Positions 28,512 through 36,909 of a DNA stretch of 64,000 nucleotides are shown piece after piece. The notes under the pieces were generated by a model. The model was given only the letters and a program-made list of their open reading frames with translations. It did no database searches and was not told the DNA's origin. Position 1 is the first letter of the stretch; every line of letters begins with the position of its first letter. The stretch comes from JANSYL01 sp963921255 (lineage in GTDB: Bacteria; Pseudomonadota; Alphaproteobacteria; Rhodobacterales; Rhodobacteraceae): contig CAWUEW020000001.1 of assembly GCA_963921255.3 (NCBI GenBank), forward strand, positions 1,116,001-1,180,000, read 5' to 3'. The translations under genes and the position numbers were made by a program.

Positions 28512-29861
28512 TTAGGCCAGCGCCGCTTCGGCCGCGGCCCCCAAACGCAAGAGCGCATGGTCGGCCATGGCTGGCGCCAGCATCATGAAACCGCAGGATG
28601 CGACGCCGGTGGGCAGGGTCAGACCGCACAGGCCAAGCAGGTTCCCGACCCGGGTGTTGCGCAGGGTCAAAAGGTTCTCGGTCACATAGTAATCCGGATC
28701 TGTCATCAACCGCTCGACGTTGGCCGGCAGGCACGGCACCGTTGGCAAAATCACCGCATCGTACGCGGCGGTCTTCGCGGCCCATTCCTGTTGTACCGCG
28801 CGCAAACGACGCGCGGCGGCGACAAAATCGGGGGCACTGTGCGCGGCACCGGCGCGGAACCGATCACGGATGCGGTCGAACATCCTGTCCGGGTTGGCTT
28901 CGATCACGTCGCGCCATGTGCCGTAGGCTTCTGCGGGGACGAGGACGGCGGCCAAATCAATGGCCTCGTCCGGCTCCGTTAGGCGCGCACTGTCGATCTT
29001 GGCCCCGGCGGCTTCGATACGCTTGCAGGCCGATGCGAAGGCTTCGGCCGGGGCATCTCGGGCGTCGTCTGTGTAGTTTTCGAGGATCAGGAATCGCCGC
29101 CCGGTCAAGGTCGCGCCCCTCAGGTCGGGAGCTTTCCCGCCCTCCATCACGGCAAGCAAGGCGACGGCATCTTCGACACTGCGGGTCAGCGGCCCAACGG
29201 TGTCAAAGCTTTCGCAAAGCGGGACGACCCCGGTCAGCGGAAGACGCCCATGCGTTGTCTTGAGACCGACGAGATCATTGAACGCCGCGGGAATGCGAAC
29301 CGATCCGCCGGTGTCCGACCCGATGCCCGCCGCCGCCAGTCCAAACGCGACCGAGGTCGCAGCGCCTGAAGAAGACCCGCCCGGCACCAGATCGGGATTG
29401 TGGACGTTCGGTGGTGTCGCAGGTTTGGGATCGGTGTTGCCGCCATAGGCAGGGTTCAAGCCCAACCCCGAGAAGGCCAGTTCGGACAGGTGGGTCTTGC
29501 CAAGGCAGACGGTGCCAGCCCGGGTCGCGCGGGCCAATACCTCGGCATCGGCTGTCGGTGTGCGGCCCTCCAGCAGCTTCGATCCTGCTTCGGTCACGAC
29601 GCCAGCGCTGTCGAACAGGTCCTTCCAGCTGATCGGCACGCCGTCCAGGATCCCACGCCGCACACCCTTCTGCGCCCGGTCCTGCGCGGCTTCGGCTTCC
29701 GCAAGGGCGCGGTCGCGGGTCAGGGTCGTGTAGATGCGGGGCCCGTACGTATGTGCTTCCGCAGCGTCTAGAAAGGCCTCGGTCAACGCGACCGGGTCCG
29801 CCGCACCGTCCCCGATGGCCCGGCCCATGTCGCACGCGGTTTGTCCTAGCAGATCGTCCAT
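28512..29861 (-). CDS. Amidase of the amidase-signature family
   Basis: A 449-residue cytoplasmic amidase. The Ser-cisSer-Lys triad is complete: Lys in ISWKDLF, cis-Ser in the GGSSSGAATSVAFG loop and the nucleophile in GSDTGGSVRIPAAF. The C-terminal part (LPTVPCLPANVERL and NLLGLCGLTLPTG) fits the family. The start at 29861 is chosen because upstream in-frame residues are not conserved in appearance. It could be a GatA-like or general amidase; GatB/GatC genes are absent here, so an indolyl/arylamide-type hydrolase is more likely. It is divergent from ubiH. Confidence 0.9.
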   Translation of the reverse strand: MDDLLGQTACDMGRAIGDGAADPVALTEAFLDAAEAHTYGPRIYTTLTRDRALAEAEAAQDRAQKGVRRGILDGVPISWKDLFDSAGVVTEAGSKLLEGRTPTADAEVLARATRAGTVCLGKTHLSELAFSGLGLNPAYGGNTDPKPATPPNVHNPDLVPGGSSSGAATSVAFGLAAAGIGSDTGGSVRIPAAFNDLVGLKTTHGRLPLTGVVPLCESFDTVGPLTRSVEDAVALLAVMEGGKAPDLRGATLTGRRFLILENYTDDARDAPAEAFASACKRIEAAGAKIDSARLTEPDEAIDLAAVLVPAEAYGTWRDVIEANPDRMFDRIRDRFRAGAAHSAPDFVAAARRLRAVQQEWAAKTAAYDAVILPTVPCLPANVERLMTDPDYYVTENLLTLRNTRVGNLLGLCGLTLPTGVASCGFMMLAPAMADHALLRLGAAAEAALA

Positions 29862-29947
29862 TCCGGCCCCCGTCCTATTGTCGCGGCGCGACGCTATCGA
29901 CCAGCGCAGGCATGGACAATCCCTGTTTGGCACCCATAGTCCCCCCT

Positions 29948-31171
29948 ATGACACGGGATGCGGATGTTCTGATCGTAGGCGGGGGGCTGAATGGCCCGTG
30001 CCTGGCCCTGGCCCTCGGGCAGGCCGGTCTGACCACGATTGTGGTGGATGCCCTGCCTGAAGACACACGGGCAAGCGATGTGTTTGACGGCCGGTCCTAT
30101 GCCTTGGCGCTGGCCTCGGTCCGAATGCTGGACGCGCTTGGGCTGTGGGACGACCTGTCGGGCAACGCGCAGCCGATCCTTGAGATCAAGGCCTCGGACG
30201 GCCGCGCCGGAGAGGGGGCCGCCCCGTTCTTCCTACATTTCGACCACGCGGAATTGGAAGAAGGCCCGATGGGCCACATGCTGGAGGATCGCTATCTGCG
30301 GCAGGCGCTGCTCGGGGCGATGGCTGCGCATCCCAACATCACCCATATGCCCGGGGCGCGCGTCATCGCGCAAAGCACCGACGGCGTGGCTTCGATCACA
30401 TTGGACGATGGGCGGACCCTGACCGCCGACCTGCTGGTCGGGGCCGACGGCCGCCGCAGTGGAACCGCAGCGCGCGCCGGCATCAAGCGGACCGGGTGGG
30501 ACTACGGCCAGACCGCCCTTGTCTGCGCCATCGCCCATGCGCTGCCGCACAACGGCGTCGCCCATCAGTTCTTCATGCCGCCGGGACCCCTGGCGATCCT
30601 TCCCCTGCCCGGCAATCGGTCGTCAATTGTGTGGTCTGAAACTCATGCGCGCGCCGCGGAAATCTCCGACATGGACGACGCGGCGTATCTCGACGTTCTG
30701 CGGCCGCGGTTCGGTGATTTCCTTGGGGACATCTCCTTGGCAGGCGCGCGGTTCAGCTATCCCCTGAACCTGACATTGGCCCAGAGCTTCGTGAAACCGC
30801 GCCTGGCCCTCGTGGGGGACGCGGCGCATGGCGTGCACCCCATTGCCGGTCAGGGCCTGAACCTGGGGCTGCGCGATGTCGGCGCGCTTGCGGAAACGCT
30901 GGTCGACGCCAGACGCCGCGGGGAAGACATCGCCGCCATCGACGTGCTGGAGCGTTACCAGCGGTGGCGCCGCTTCGACACAACGGCACTGGCCGTCGCA
31001 ACCGATGGCATCAACAAGCTGTTTTCAAACGACAATCCGGCGCTGCGCCTGGCCCGCGATCTTGGGATGGGTGTGGTCAGCGCTGTTCCAGCCCTGCGGC
31101 GCGGGTTCATGCGGCAGGCGGCGGGGCTGACGGGTGATCTGCCGAAATTGCTGCAGGGCCGGCGCCTGTAG
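29948..31171 (+). CDS. Ubiquinone-biosynthesis FAD-dependent hydroxylase, UbiH/UbiF/VisC type
   Basis: A 407-residue flavoprotein monooxygenase. The Rossmann motif is DVLIVGGGLNGPCLALALGQ at the N-terminus, and the second FAD motif ALVGDAAHGVHPIAGQGLNLGLRDV is near residues 288-312. RGFMRQAAGL at the end is characteristic of UbiH-like hydroxylases. It hydroxylates the ubiquinone ring in aerobic synthesis; the exact ring position (UbiH, UbiI, UbiF or UbiL) cannot be assigned from sequence alone. The start lacks a clear ribosome site; an ATG at 29912 is an alternative. Confidence 0.92.
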   Translation: MTRDADVLIVGGGLNGPCLALALGQAGLTTIVVDALPEDTRASDVFDGRSYALALASVRMLDALGLWDDLSGNAQPILEIKASDGRAGEGAAPFFLHFDHAELEEGPMGHMLEDRYLRQALLGAMAAHPNITHMPGARVIAQSTDGVASITLDDGRTLTADLLVGADGRRSGTAARAGIKRTGWDYGQTALVCAIAHALPHNGVAHQFFMPPGPLAILPLPGNRSSIVWSETHARAAEISDMDDAAYLDVLRPRFGDFLGDISLAGARFSYPLNLTLAQSFVKPRLALVGDAAHGVHPIAGQGLNLGLRDVGALAETLVDARRRGEDIAAIDVLERYQRWRRFDTTALAVATDGINKLFSNDNPALRLARDLGMGVVSAVPALRRGFMRQAAGLTGDLPKLLQGRRL

Positions 31172-31177
31172 AGCCGG

Positions 31178-31374
31178 TTAATCGAGCTTGCGGGCTTCTT
31201 CTTCCAACATGATCGGAATGCCCCCCGGATCGGGTAGGCAAGGTGCGCCGCCTTGCAGATCAATTCCTGCCGCTCCGCGTCATAACTCAGCGGCGCGTGC
31301 GTGACGGGGCACACCATCGCCTCCAGCATCCGCCGGTCGATCGGGGGGCGGCCCTCGGCGGATTGATCCTTCAT
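31178..31374 (-). CDS. Trm112-family protein, frameshifted near the C-terminus
   Basis: A short protein whose N-terminal part reads MLEAMVCPVTHAPLSYDAER...LAYPIR, matching the Trm112 zinc-ribbon-like family. After PIR the frame continues GAFRSCWKKK through unrelated sequence to 30955. Adding one G to the run of six G residues at 31221-31226 region restores GIPIMLEEEARKLD with a TAA at 31178-31180, the standard ending. The start at 31374 overlaps the LON gene stop as ATGA, so the pair is coupled. Trm112 proteins activate methyltransferases. The damaged end is either a sequence error or a real lesion. Confidence 0.8.
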
Positions 31375-32015
31375 TGCAATGCATCCTCGGGCGCGCCGCC
31401 GCGCAACACAAACTCAATCAACGTGACCAGGGTTTCGCGGCGTGTGGTCAGCGACGGCGCCTCCAGCAGGGCCTGCTTTTCTTCCGGGTCGAACGGGCAC
31501 AGCATGGACAGTGAGTTGATCAGCAACTCGTCCTCTGCCTCTTTCAGGCTTTCCCTGTCGGTCGACAGCGCCATCGCGTCAAAATACCGACCCAGAAGAT
31601 CCAGGAAGGGTTCACGGTCAAAGCCCTGATCCACTTCGGTGGGGCCGAGGTCGGCTTCGAACCCGTCCCAAGATACGTCGCAGCGCCTGTACGGGGAAAA
31701 GCCCGTCACCTCCTCTTTCACGCGAAAGCGCGAGATCCCCGAAAGCGTGATCATATAGCGCCCATCCTCCGTCTCGGAGAACTGGGTGACACGACCGGCA
31801 CATCCGATGCTGTGCAGCCTCTTTTCGCCCCCGCCGGGAACCTCGTAGGGCTGCACCATGCCGATCAGGCGATGCGGTGTCTTCAGCGCATCGTCCAGCA
31901 TCTGGAGATAACGCGGCTCGAAGATGTGAAGCGGCAACCGGGCGCGCGGCAAGAGCAGCGCACCAGGCAGTGGGAACACGGCAATCGTGTCGGGGAGATC
32001 GGCTTGCGATAGCAT
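31371..32015 (-). CDS. LON-substrate-binding-domain protein
   Basis: A 214-residue protein containing only the N-terminal domain of Lon (PUA-like): IAVFPLPGALLLPRARLPLHIFEPRY, MLDDALKTPHRLIGMVQP, IGCAGRVTQFSETEDGRYMITLSG. No ATPase or protease domain follows. Such stand-alone LON-domain proteins are widespread in Alphaproteobacteria and are of unknown substrate. It is coupled to the Trm112 gene by a 4-base overlap and preceded by the CnoX-like gene 27 bases away. Confidence 0.93.
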   Translation of the reverse strand: MLSQADLPDTIAVFPLPGALLLPRARLPLHIFEPRYLQMLDDALKTPHRLIGMVQPYEVPGGGEKRLHSIGCAGRVTQFSETEDGRYMITLSGISRFRVKEEVTGFSPYRRCDVSWDGFEADLGPTEVDQGFDREPFLDLLGRYFDAMALSTDRESLKEAEDELLINSLSMLCPFDPEEKQALLEAPSLTTRRETLVTLIEFVLRGGAPEDALQ

Positions 32016-32042
32016 ATGGATGGACCTAGCCCCGCCAGCCGC

Positions 32043-32966
32043 TCAGGCAAATATCATTGAGCTCAGCTTGCGCCGCCCATTCAGCGCGATGGGATCCTGC
32101 GGTGTCAGCGCGTCAAAGATGGTGAAGAGCTGTGCCTTTGCGGCCCCATCGTTCCATTCCCGATCCCGGCGGAACAGTTCGAGCAACTGGTCAACCGCGT
32201 CCTGCACCTCGCCGGCCGCATGCAGCGCCTGCGCATAGTCAAACCGCGCCTGGGCGTCATCGGGGTTGGCCTCGACGGCGTTGGACAAGTCGGCCAACGG
32301 GCCAGCGCTTTCGGCCTGACGCGCAAGTTCGATTTGCGCGCGAACCGCCTCGAGTTCGGGCGCCGTCGCGATGGCGTCAGGGGCGGTGTTCAGGATGCCT
32401 TCGGCCTTGTCGACCTCACCCAAAGCCAAATGCGATCGGGCCAGACCTGCCATGGCGGCCACATTTTCCGGGTCTTCGCCCAAGATGCCCGCAAAGACCT
32501 GTGCGGCATCGACGGCAGCCCCCTCTTCGAGCATCTCTTCAGCCGCCGCGACCGCTTCACCCAATCCGCCATCGCCGGCGAGGGCGGACAGACGATCAAT
32601 GAAGTCCTTGATCTGGCTTTGCGGCACGGCGCCCTGGAACATATCGACCGGGCGGCCCTGGTGGAACGCGACCACGGTCGGGATCGACTGCAGGGGCAGA
32701 CCCTGCTGCGCCAGAGCGCCGGCAAGGCGTTGTTCCTGATCGACGTCGATCTTGACCATTTTCACCTTGCCGTTGGCGGCTTTGACAGCGTCTTCCAACA
32801 TCGGGCCAAGCGTCTTGCAGGGGCCGCACCACGTGGCCCAGAAGTCTACGATCACCGGAATCTCGGCGCTGCCATCGATGACGTCGGCCATGAAGGTCGC
32901 TTCGGTTCCGTCTTTGATCAAATCCGTGGCGGCGTCAGCCCCGCCGCCTTGGCCCAGTTCCAACAT
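32043..32966 (-). CDS. CnoX/YbbN-like thioredoxin with TPR tail
   Basis: A 307-residue cytoplasmic protein. A thioredoxin domain (residues about 20-135) has an intact active site WCGPC at 46-50. A helical TPR-like region from about 150 to 307 follows (VAAMAGLARSHLALGEVDKA, ARFDYAQALHAAGEVQDAVDQLLELFRRDREWNDG). E. coli CnoX has the second domain but has lost the CxxC oxidoreductase function, while alphaproteobacterial members often keep it and act as redox-active holdases that hand clients to GroEL/DnaK. Here the intact CGPC suggests redox activity. It heads the CnoX-LON-Trm112 transcription unit. Confidence 0.92.
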   Translation of the reverse strand: MLELGQGGGADAATDLIKDGTEATFMADVIDGSAEIPVIVDFWATWCGPCKTLGPMLEDAVKAANGKVKMVKIDVDQEQRLAGALAQQGLPLQSIPTVVAFHQGRPVDMFQGAVPQSQIKDFIDRLSALAGDGGLGEAVAAAEEMLEEGAAVDAAQVFAGILGEDPENVAAMAGLARSHLALGEVDKAEGILNTAPDAIATAPELEAVRAQIELARQAESAGPLADLSNAVEANPDDAQARFDYAQALHAAGEVQDAVDQLLELFRRDREWNDGAAKAQLFTIFDALTPQDPIALNGRRKLSSMIFA

Positions 32967-33031
32967 GGGAAAGCTCCGTCAAGTCACGTGTTGCGCTCTA
33001 TATGCGCGCGGCAAGGTCGGACGCCAAGGGG

Positions 33032-33820
33032 TCAGAGGTCGAAGGTCGCGAAGACCGGTGCGTGATCGGACGGTTTTTCCCATCCGCGCGCGGCGCGCAG
33101 AACCCGACTGGAGTGACCGGCGTTCGAAATATCGCCAGTGGCCCAGATGTGGTCGAGACGACGGCCCTTGTCCGCGCTGTCCCAATCGCGGGCGCGGTAG
33201 GACCACCAGGAATACAGAAGGCCCTCGGGGATATCCTGGCGCGTGATATCCACCCAACCACCCGCATCCTGCGTTTCGGCCATATGGTCGACCTCGATGG
33301 GCGTGTGGCTCACGACTTTCAAAAGCTGTTTGTGGGACCAAACGTCGTCTTCGCGTGGCGCGATGTTCAGATCCCCAACCAGGATGGATTTTGTGGGCGT
33401 GTCTTCGCGGAACCAATCCCGCATCTCGGTCAGGAAATCGAGCTTGTGGCCGAATTTCGGATTCTTCTCACGATCCGGTTCGTCCCCGCCGGCGGGCACG
33501 TAGTAGTTGTGGATCGTAACCCCGTTCTCAAGTCGGGCCGCGACGTGGCGCGCGTCGCCTTTTTCGCAGAAATCGCGGTGACCCACATCCTCAAGCGGAC
33601 GCTTCGACAAGATCGCGACGCCGTTGTAGCCTTTTTGACCCCGCGCCACCATGTGCGGGTACCCGGCAGCGGCGAAGACCTCGACCGGAATTTTTTCGAC
33701 CGGGCTTTTGCACTCCTGCAGGCACAGGACGTCTGGCGCCTCTTCCGTCAGAAGCTTGACCACCAGATCGGCCCGAAGGCGGACAGAGTTGATGTTCCAG
33801 GTGGCAAGCGAAAAGGGCAT
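33032..33820 (-). CDS. xthA: Exodeoxyribonuclease III
   Basis: A 262-residue endonuclease/exonuclease/phosphatase-fold enzyme. It shows FSLATWNINSVRLR at the start, the metal ligand in CLQECKS, GDLNIAPREDDVW, and the terminal SDHAPVFATFD with the catalytic His. It cleaves abasic sites and degrades 3' ends in base-excision repair. I use the ATG at 33820; a GTG two codons upstream (33826) sits closer to the AAGGA ribosome site and is nearly as good. It lies 65 bases from the cnoX-like gene on the same strand. Confidence 0.95.
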   Translation of the reverse strand: MPFSLATWNINSVRLRADLVVKLLTEEAPDVLCLQECKSPVEKIPVEVFAAAGYPHMVARGQKGYNGVAILSKRPLEDVGHRDFCEKGDARHVAARLENGVTIHNYYVPAGGDEPDREKNPKFGHKLDFLTEMRDWFREDTPTKSILVGDLNIAPREDDVWSHKQLLKVVSHTPIEVDHMAETQDAGGWVDITRQDIPEGLLYSWWSYRARDWDSADKGRRLDHIWATGDISNAGHSSRVLRAARGWEKPSDHAPVFATFDL

Positions 33821-33894
33821 GGGCACGGCATCCTTCAGGGGTATCGACGGATACCTAGCCCCTGCCCCGCCACCGGCACAACCCGGGGGCGCTG

Positions 33895-34278
33895 TTAATC
33901 GTACTGCACGACCTCGAACTCGATGTTGTCGGCATCGCGGAAGTAGAAGCGTTGGCCCGGCTCATAGTCCGCATGCTTGCCCGGCTCAAACCCGGCGGCG
34001 CGAACCCGATCCTCGACCGCTTTGATGTCGTCGACCACAACGGCAATGTGGTTCAGACCCCCGCGTGTCGAATAACTGTCATCCACCGCGCCCGTGGCCT
34101 TGGCGGGGTTGTAGATCGCAACGTAGCTGTCTTGTTCGCCGACGTGGATCGTATAGCCGCCGTTGATGGCTTCCCCCTCCCACCGGATGTGCCAGCCGAA
34201 GACGTCGCACAGCCAGGCTGCCGTGGCCTGCGGGTCGCTGACCGTCACGTTCACATGCTCCAACCGAATTGCCGCCAT
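33895..34278 (-). CDS. VOC-family (glyoxalase-fold) protein, probable SoxR target
   Basis: A 127-residue single-unit vicinal-oxygen-chelate protein with two beta-alpha-beta-beta-beta repeats: IRLEHVNVTVSDPQATAAWL and LNHIAVVVDDIKAVEDRVRA. Metal-ligand positions are visible as His8, His77 and the Glu in IEFEVVQYD. Members are glyoxalases, dioxygenases or drug-binding resistance proteins. Its promoter carries a near-exact SoxR operator with a 19-bp spacer, so expression is predicted to rise with redox-cycling agents, pointing to a detoxification role. It has a GGAGG ribosome site and is divergent from soxR. Confidence 0.9.
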   Translation of the reverse strand: MAAIRLEHVNVTVSDPQATAAWLCDVFGWHIRWEGEAINGGYTIHVGEQDSYVAIYNPAKATGAVDDSYSTRGGLNHIAVVVDDIKAVEDRVRAAGFEPGKHADYEPGQRFYFRDADNIEFEVVQYD

Positions 34279-34322
34279 CTCTTTTCCTCCAAGCTTTGGA
34301 TCAGTTCATCATTGTGATTCTT

Positions 34323-34353
34323 GGTGTAATTCCTCAACCTAACTTGAGGTAAA
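34323..34353 (-). promoter_or_regulatory. SoxR-activated promoter of the VOC gene with SoxR box
   Basis: The 18-bp dyad CCTCAACCTAACTTGAGG occupies 34332-34349. On the minus strand it lies between TTTACC (34348-34353) and TACACC (34323-34328), which are 19 bases apart, the long spacer typical of MerR/SoxR-activated promoters. From memory, the arrangement and most bases match the E. coli soxS promoter. Transcription would point to the VOC gene. Confidence 0.88.
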
Positions 34354-34378
34354 GCCCTTTCTTCGCGAGGCACGAGAT

Positions 34379-34891
34379 ATGCCGATCGATCCAGAAATCA
34401 CCATTGGCGCCCTGGCCCGCCGTACAGGTCTGGCCGTATCGGCCATACGATATCACGAGTCGCGCGGTTTGATCCGGTCCGAGCGCACGGCCAGCGGGCA
34501 GCGGCGCTTCAAACGCTCGGACATCCGTCGCCTGTCCTTCGTGATGGTCTGCCAGAACCTTGGCTTCACACTGACACAGATTGCCGAGGCGCTCGACACG
34601 CTCCCCGCAGGCCGCACCCCGACCGAGGCGGATTGGGCCCGTCTGTCCAAAGGGTTCCGAACCCGACTGGACGCCCAGATCGAAACCCTCACCAAACTGC
34701 GGGACAGTTTGGATGGGTGCATTGGATGTGGGTGCCTGTCGATGAAGCGCTGCGCCTTGTTCAATCCGACAGACCAGGCCGCGCGGGCGGGCCCGGGGCC
34801 ACGGTACCTGATGGGCGACAAACCACCGGACAAAAAGAACGGCCCGAACGCGATGTCCGGGCCAGTCCAACAGGGAGGTAATGAAGACTAA
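34379..34891 (+). CDS. soxR: Redox-sensitive transcriptional activator SoxR
   Basis: A 170-residue MerR-family regulator. The winged HTH reads ITIGALARRTGLAVSAIRYHESRGL, followed by the dimerisation helix and the [2Fe-2S] cysteine cluster at residues 114, 117, 119 and 125 (CIGCGCLSMKRC), which is the SoxR-specific CxxCxCxxxxxC spacing. Oxidation of the cluster activates transcription. The C-terminal 40 residues are a polar extension (PPDKKNGPNAMSG). It is divergent from the VOC gene with the SoxR operator in the shared upstream region. No soxS gene adjoins it, consistent with SoxR acting directly. Confidence 0.95.
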   Translation: MPIDPEITIGALARRTGLAVSAIRYHESRGLIRSERTASGQRRFKRSDIRRLSFVMVCQNLGFTLTQIAEALDTLPAGRTPTEADWARLSKGFRTRLDAQIETLTKLRDSLDGCIGCGCLSMKRCALFNPTDQAARAGPGPRYLMGDKPPDKKNGPNAMSGPVQQGGNED

Positions 34892-34964
34892 CTACGCAAC
34901 AACCTTGGGTTGCACTTTGATCTGCGTCAAATCTGAACGATTGCACAGCCAGAGTGCAGAAATC

Positions 34965-35651
34965 TTATGCAACGAGGCGATAACCACCAGACTCGGTTAC
35001 CAGAAGCCGCGCATTGGAGGGATCGGGCTCAATCTTTTGGCGCAACCTATAGATGTGTGTTTCCAGCGTGTGGGTGGTCACGCCTGCGTTGTAACCCCAG
35101 ACTTCATGTAGAAGAATATCACGGGCCACGATGCCGTCCTGCGCGCGATAGAGGAACTTGAGGATGTTCGTCTCTTTCTCGGTCAGGCGGATTTTCTTGT
35201 TGTCGTCCGTTTCCAACAGCTTCATCGCGGGCTTAAATGTATAGGGCCCAAGCTGGAACACCGCGTCTTCGGACTGTTCGTGCTGACGCAGTTGCGCGCG
35301 AATACGTGCGAGAAGGACGGGAAAGCGGAAGGGTTTGGTGACGTAATCATTCGCGCCAGCATCGAGCCCGAGGATGGTGTCGGCGTCGCTGTCATGGCCC
35401 GTCAGCATCAGGATCGGGCATTTCACACCCTGCTTGCGCATCAAGCGGCACAGTTCCCGGCCATCCGTGTCAGGAAGGCCAACGTCCAGGATCACGAGGT
35501 CGTAGAGACCTTCCTTGGCCCGATCCATGCCTTCGGCGCCGGTGCCCGCTTCGAACACATCGAAATCTTCGGTCATCACCAGTTGCTCGGACAAAGCCTC
35601 GCGCAGGTCGTCATCGTCGTCGACCAGCAGGATTTTCTTAAGCGTCGCCAT
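34965..35651 (-). CDS. OmpR/PhoB-family response regulator (orphan)
   Basis: A 228-residue two-domain regulator. The receiver starts KILLVDDDDDLREALSEQ with the phosphoacceptor Asp in LVILDVGLPDTDG and the conserved Lys in VTKPF. The C-terminal winged helix (LTEKETNILKFLYRAQ, THTLETHIYRLRQKIEPDP) binds DNA. The ATG at 35651 follows CAGGGAG. No histidine kinase lies in this window beside it, so its partner is elsewhere. It is divergent from ribA. Specific target genes cannot be deduced. Confidence 0.94.
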   Translation of the reverse strand: MATLKKILLVDDDDDLREALSEQLVMTEDFDVFEAGTGAEGMDRAKEGLYDLVILDVGLPDTDGRELCRLMRKQGVKCPILMLTGHDSDADTILGLDAGANDYVTKPFRFPVLLARIRAQLRQHEQSEDAVFQLGPYTFKPAMKLLETDDNKKIRLTEKETNILKFLYRAQDGIVARDILLHEVWGYNAGVTTHTLETHIYRLRQKIEPDPSNARLLVTESGGYRLVA

Positions 35652-35814
35652 GTTTCGGGCTCCCTGTGCGGTGGTTTCCGTGCAAATGCGGTCGAGACGG
35701 ACGTTTGACAACCGATTGAAAGAGTTTCTCACGCAGCCGTGTCGGATGCGGGGGGATTGTTTCAAATCCGGCAGGAACAAAGTAGGAGGGATGAAGTGCG
35801 AAGAAGGACACCAC

Positions 35815-36909
35815 ATGGCGCTTTTGCCGACAGCTTCTGAACGAGTCGCCCGGGCGCGGGCCGACATGCGTATGGGTTTGCCCGTCGTGATCGGAACGGG
35901 GGATGCCGGGCTTTTGGTGGCCGCGGCCGAAACCCTGTCATCGGAGCGCTATCGCACCATCCTTGAGCTGCCTGGGGATCGTCCCGTCGCGGCAGTGACA
36001 TCGTGGCGTGCCGAAACACTAAAGGCGCGGGCCTATGACGGCGATCTCGCGCGTGTTGTTTTGCCGGACGGGGCGGATGTCGGATGGCTGCGGTGCCTTG
36101 CCGATCCGGCCAAGGATCTGGACTCCCCCCTCAAGGGCCCCCTGGAAACGGCCCGCGGCGGTTCCGCAGAGCTGTATCGCATGGGGCTTCTGCTGGCGAA
36201 GTCGGCGCACCTCCTTCCCACGATCTTGGCCAAACCCGTTGACGGGGCTGCGGCACTGGCGGAGGCGCAGGATTTGTCGGTGCTGACGCCGGACATGGTG
36301 GCGGACGACATAGCGGTGCATCATCCCCTGCTGCCCGTGGCCGCCGCACGATTGCCGATGGAGGCATCCGAGGCCGGTCGCCTGCACGTGTTCCGACCCG
36401 AAAACGGTGGGATCGAGCATTACGCCATCGAAATCGGGCGCCCTGCCCGCGACAAACCGGTGCTGGCCCGGCTGCATTCGGCCTGTTTCACCGGCGACGT
36501 CCTGGGATCGCTCAAATGCGATTGCGGTCCACAATTGAGGACGGCCCTTTCCGTCATGGGCCAGGAAGGCGCGGGTATCCTGCTGTACCTCAACCAGGAA
36601 GGGCGCGGCATTGGCCTGACCAACAAGATGCGTGCTTATTCCCTGCAAGATCAGGGCTTTGATACGGTTGAGGCCAACCATCGCCTGGGGTTTGAGGATG
36701 ATGAACGGGACTTCCACATTGGGTCTGACCTGCTGCGGCGGCTCGGCTTTGCGTCCGTTCGGCTGATGACAAACAACCCCCGCAAGGTCGCCATGATGGA
36801 GGCCGAGGGGGTGGCTGTGACCGAGCGTGTCCCGCTGATCACCGAAACCAACCGCCACAATGCGCACTATCTGGATGTGAAACGCGCGAAGTCCGGGCAC
36901 CTGCTGTGA
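35815..36909 (+). CDS. ribA: GTP cyclohydrolase II
   Basis: A 364-residue protein. Residues from about 195 on form GTP cyclohydrolase II: the zinc site HSACFTGDVLGSLKCDCG, then LYLNQEGRGIGLTNKMRAYSLQD and MTNNPRKV. It starts riboflavin synthesis by opening GTP. The N-terminal 190 residues resemble a degenerate DHBP-synthase-like domain but lack a clear catalytic core. The ATG at 35815 has AAGGA at the proper distance; an upstream ATG at 35791 is less well placed. Its stop overlaps the YkuD gene start (GTGA). Confidence 0.93.
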   Translation: MALLPTASERVARARADMRMGLPVVIGTGDAGLLVAAAETLSSERYRTILELPGDRPVAAVTSWRAETLKARAYDGDLARVVLPDGADVGWLRCLADPAKDLDSPLKGPLETARGGSAELYRMGLLLAKSAHLLPTILAKPVDGAAALAEAQDLSVLTPDMVADDIAVHHPLLPVAAARLPMEASEAGRLHVFRPENGGIEHYAIEIGRPARDKPVLARLHSACFTGDVLGSLKCDCGPQLRTALSVMGQEGAGILLYLNQEGRGIGLTNKMRAYSLQDQGFDTVEANHRLGFEDDERDFHIGSDLLRRLGFASVRLMTNNPRKVAMMEAEGVAVTERVPLITETNRHNAHYLDVKRAKSGHLL

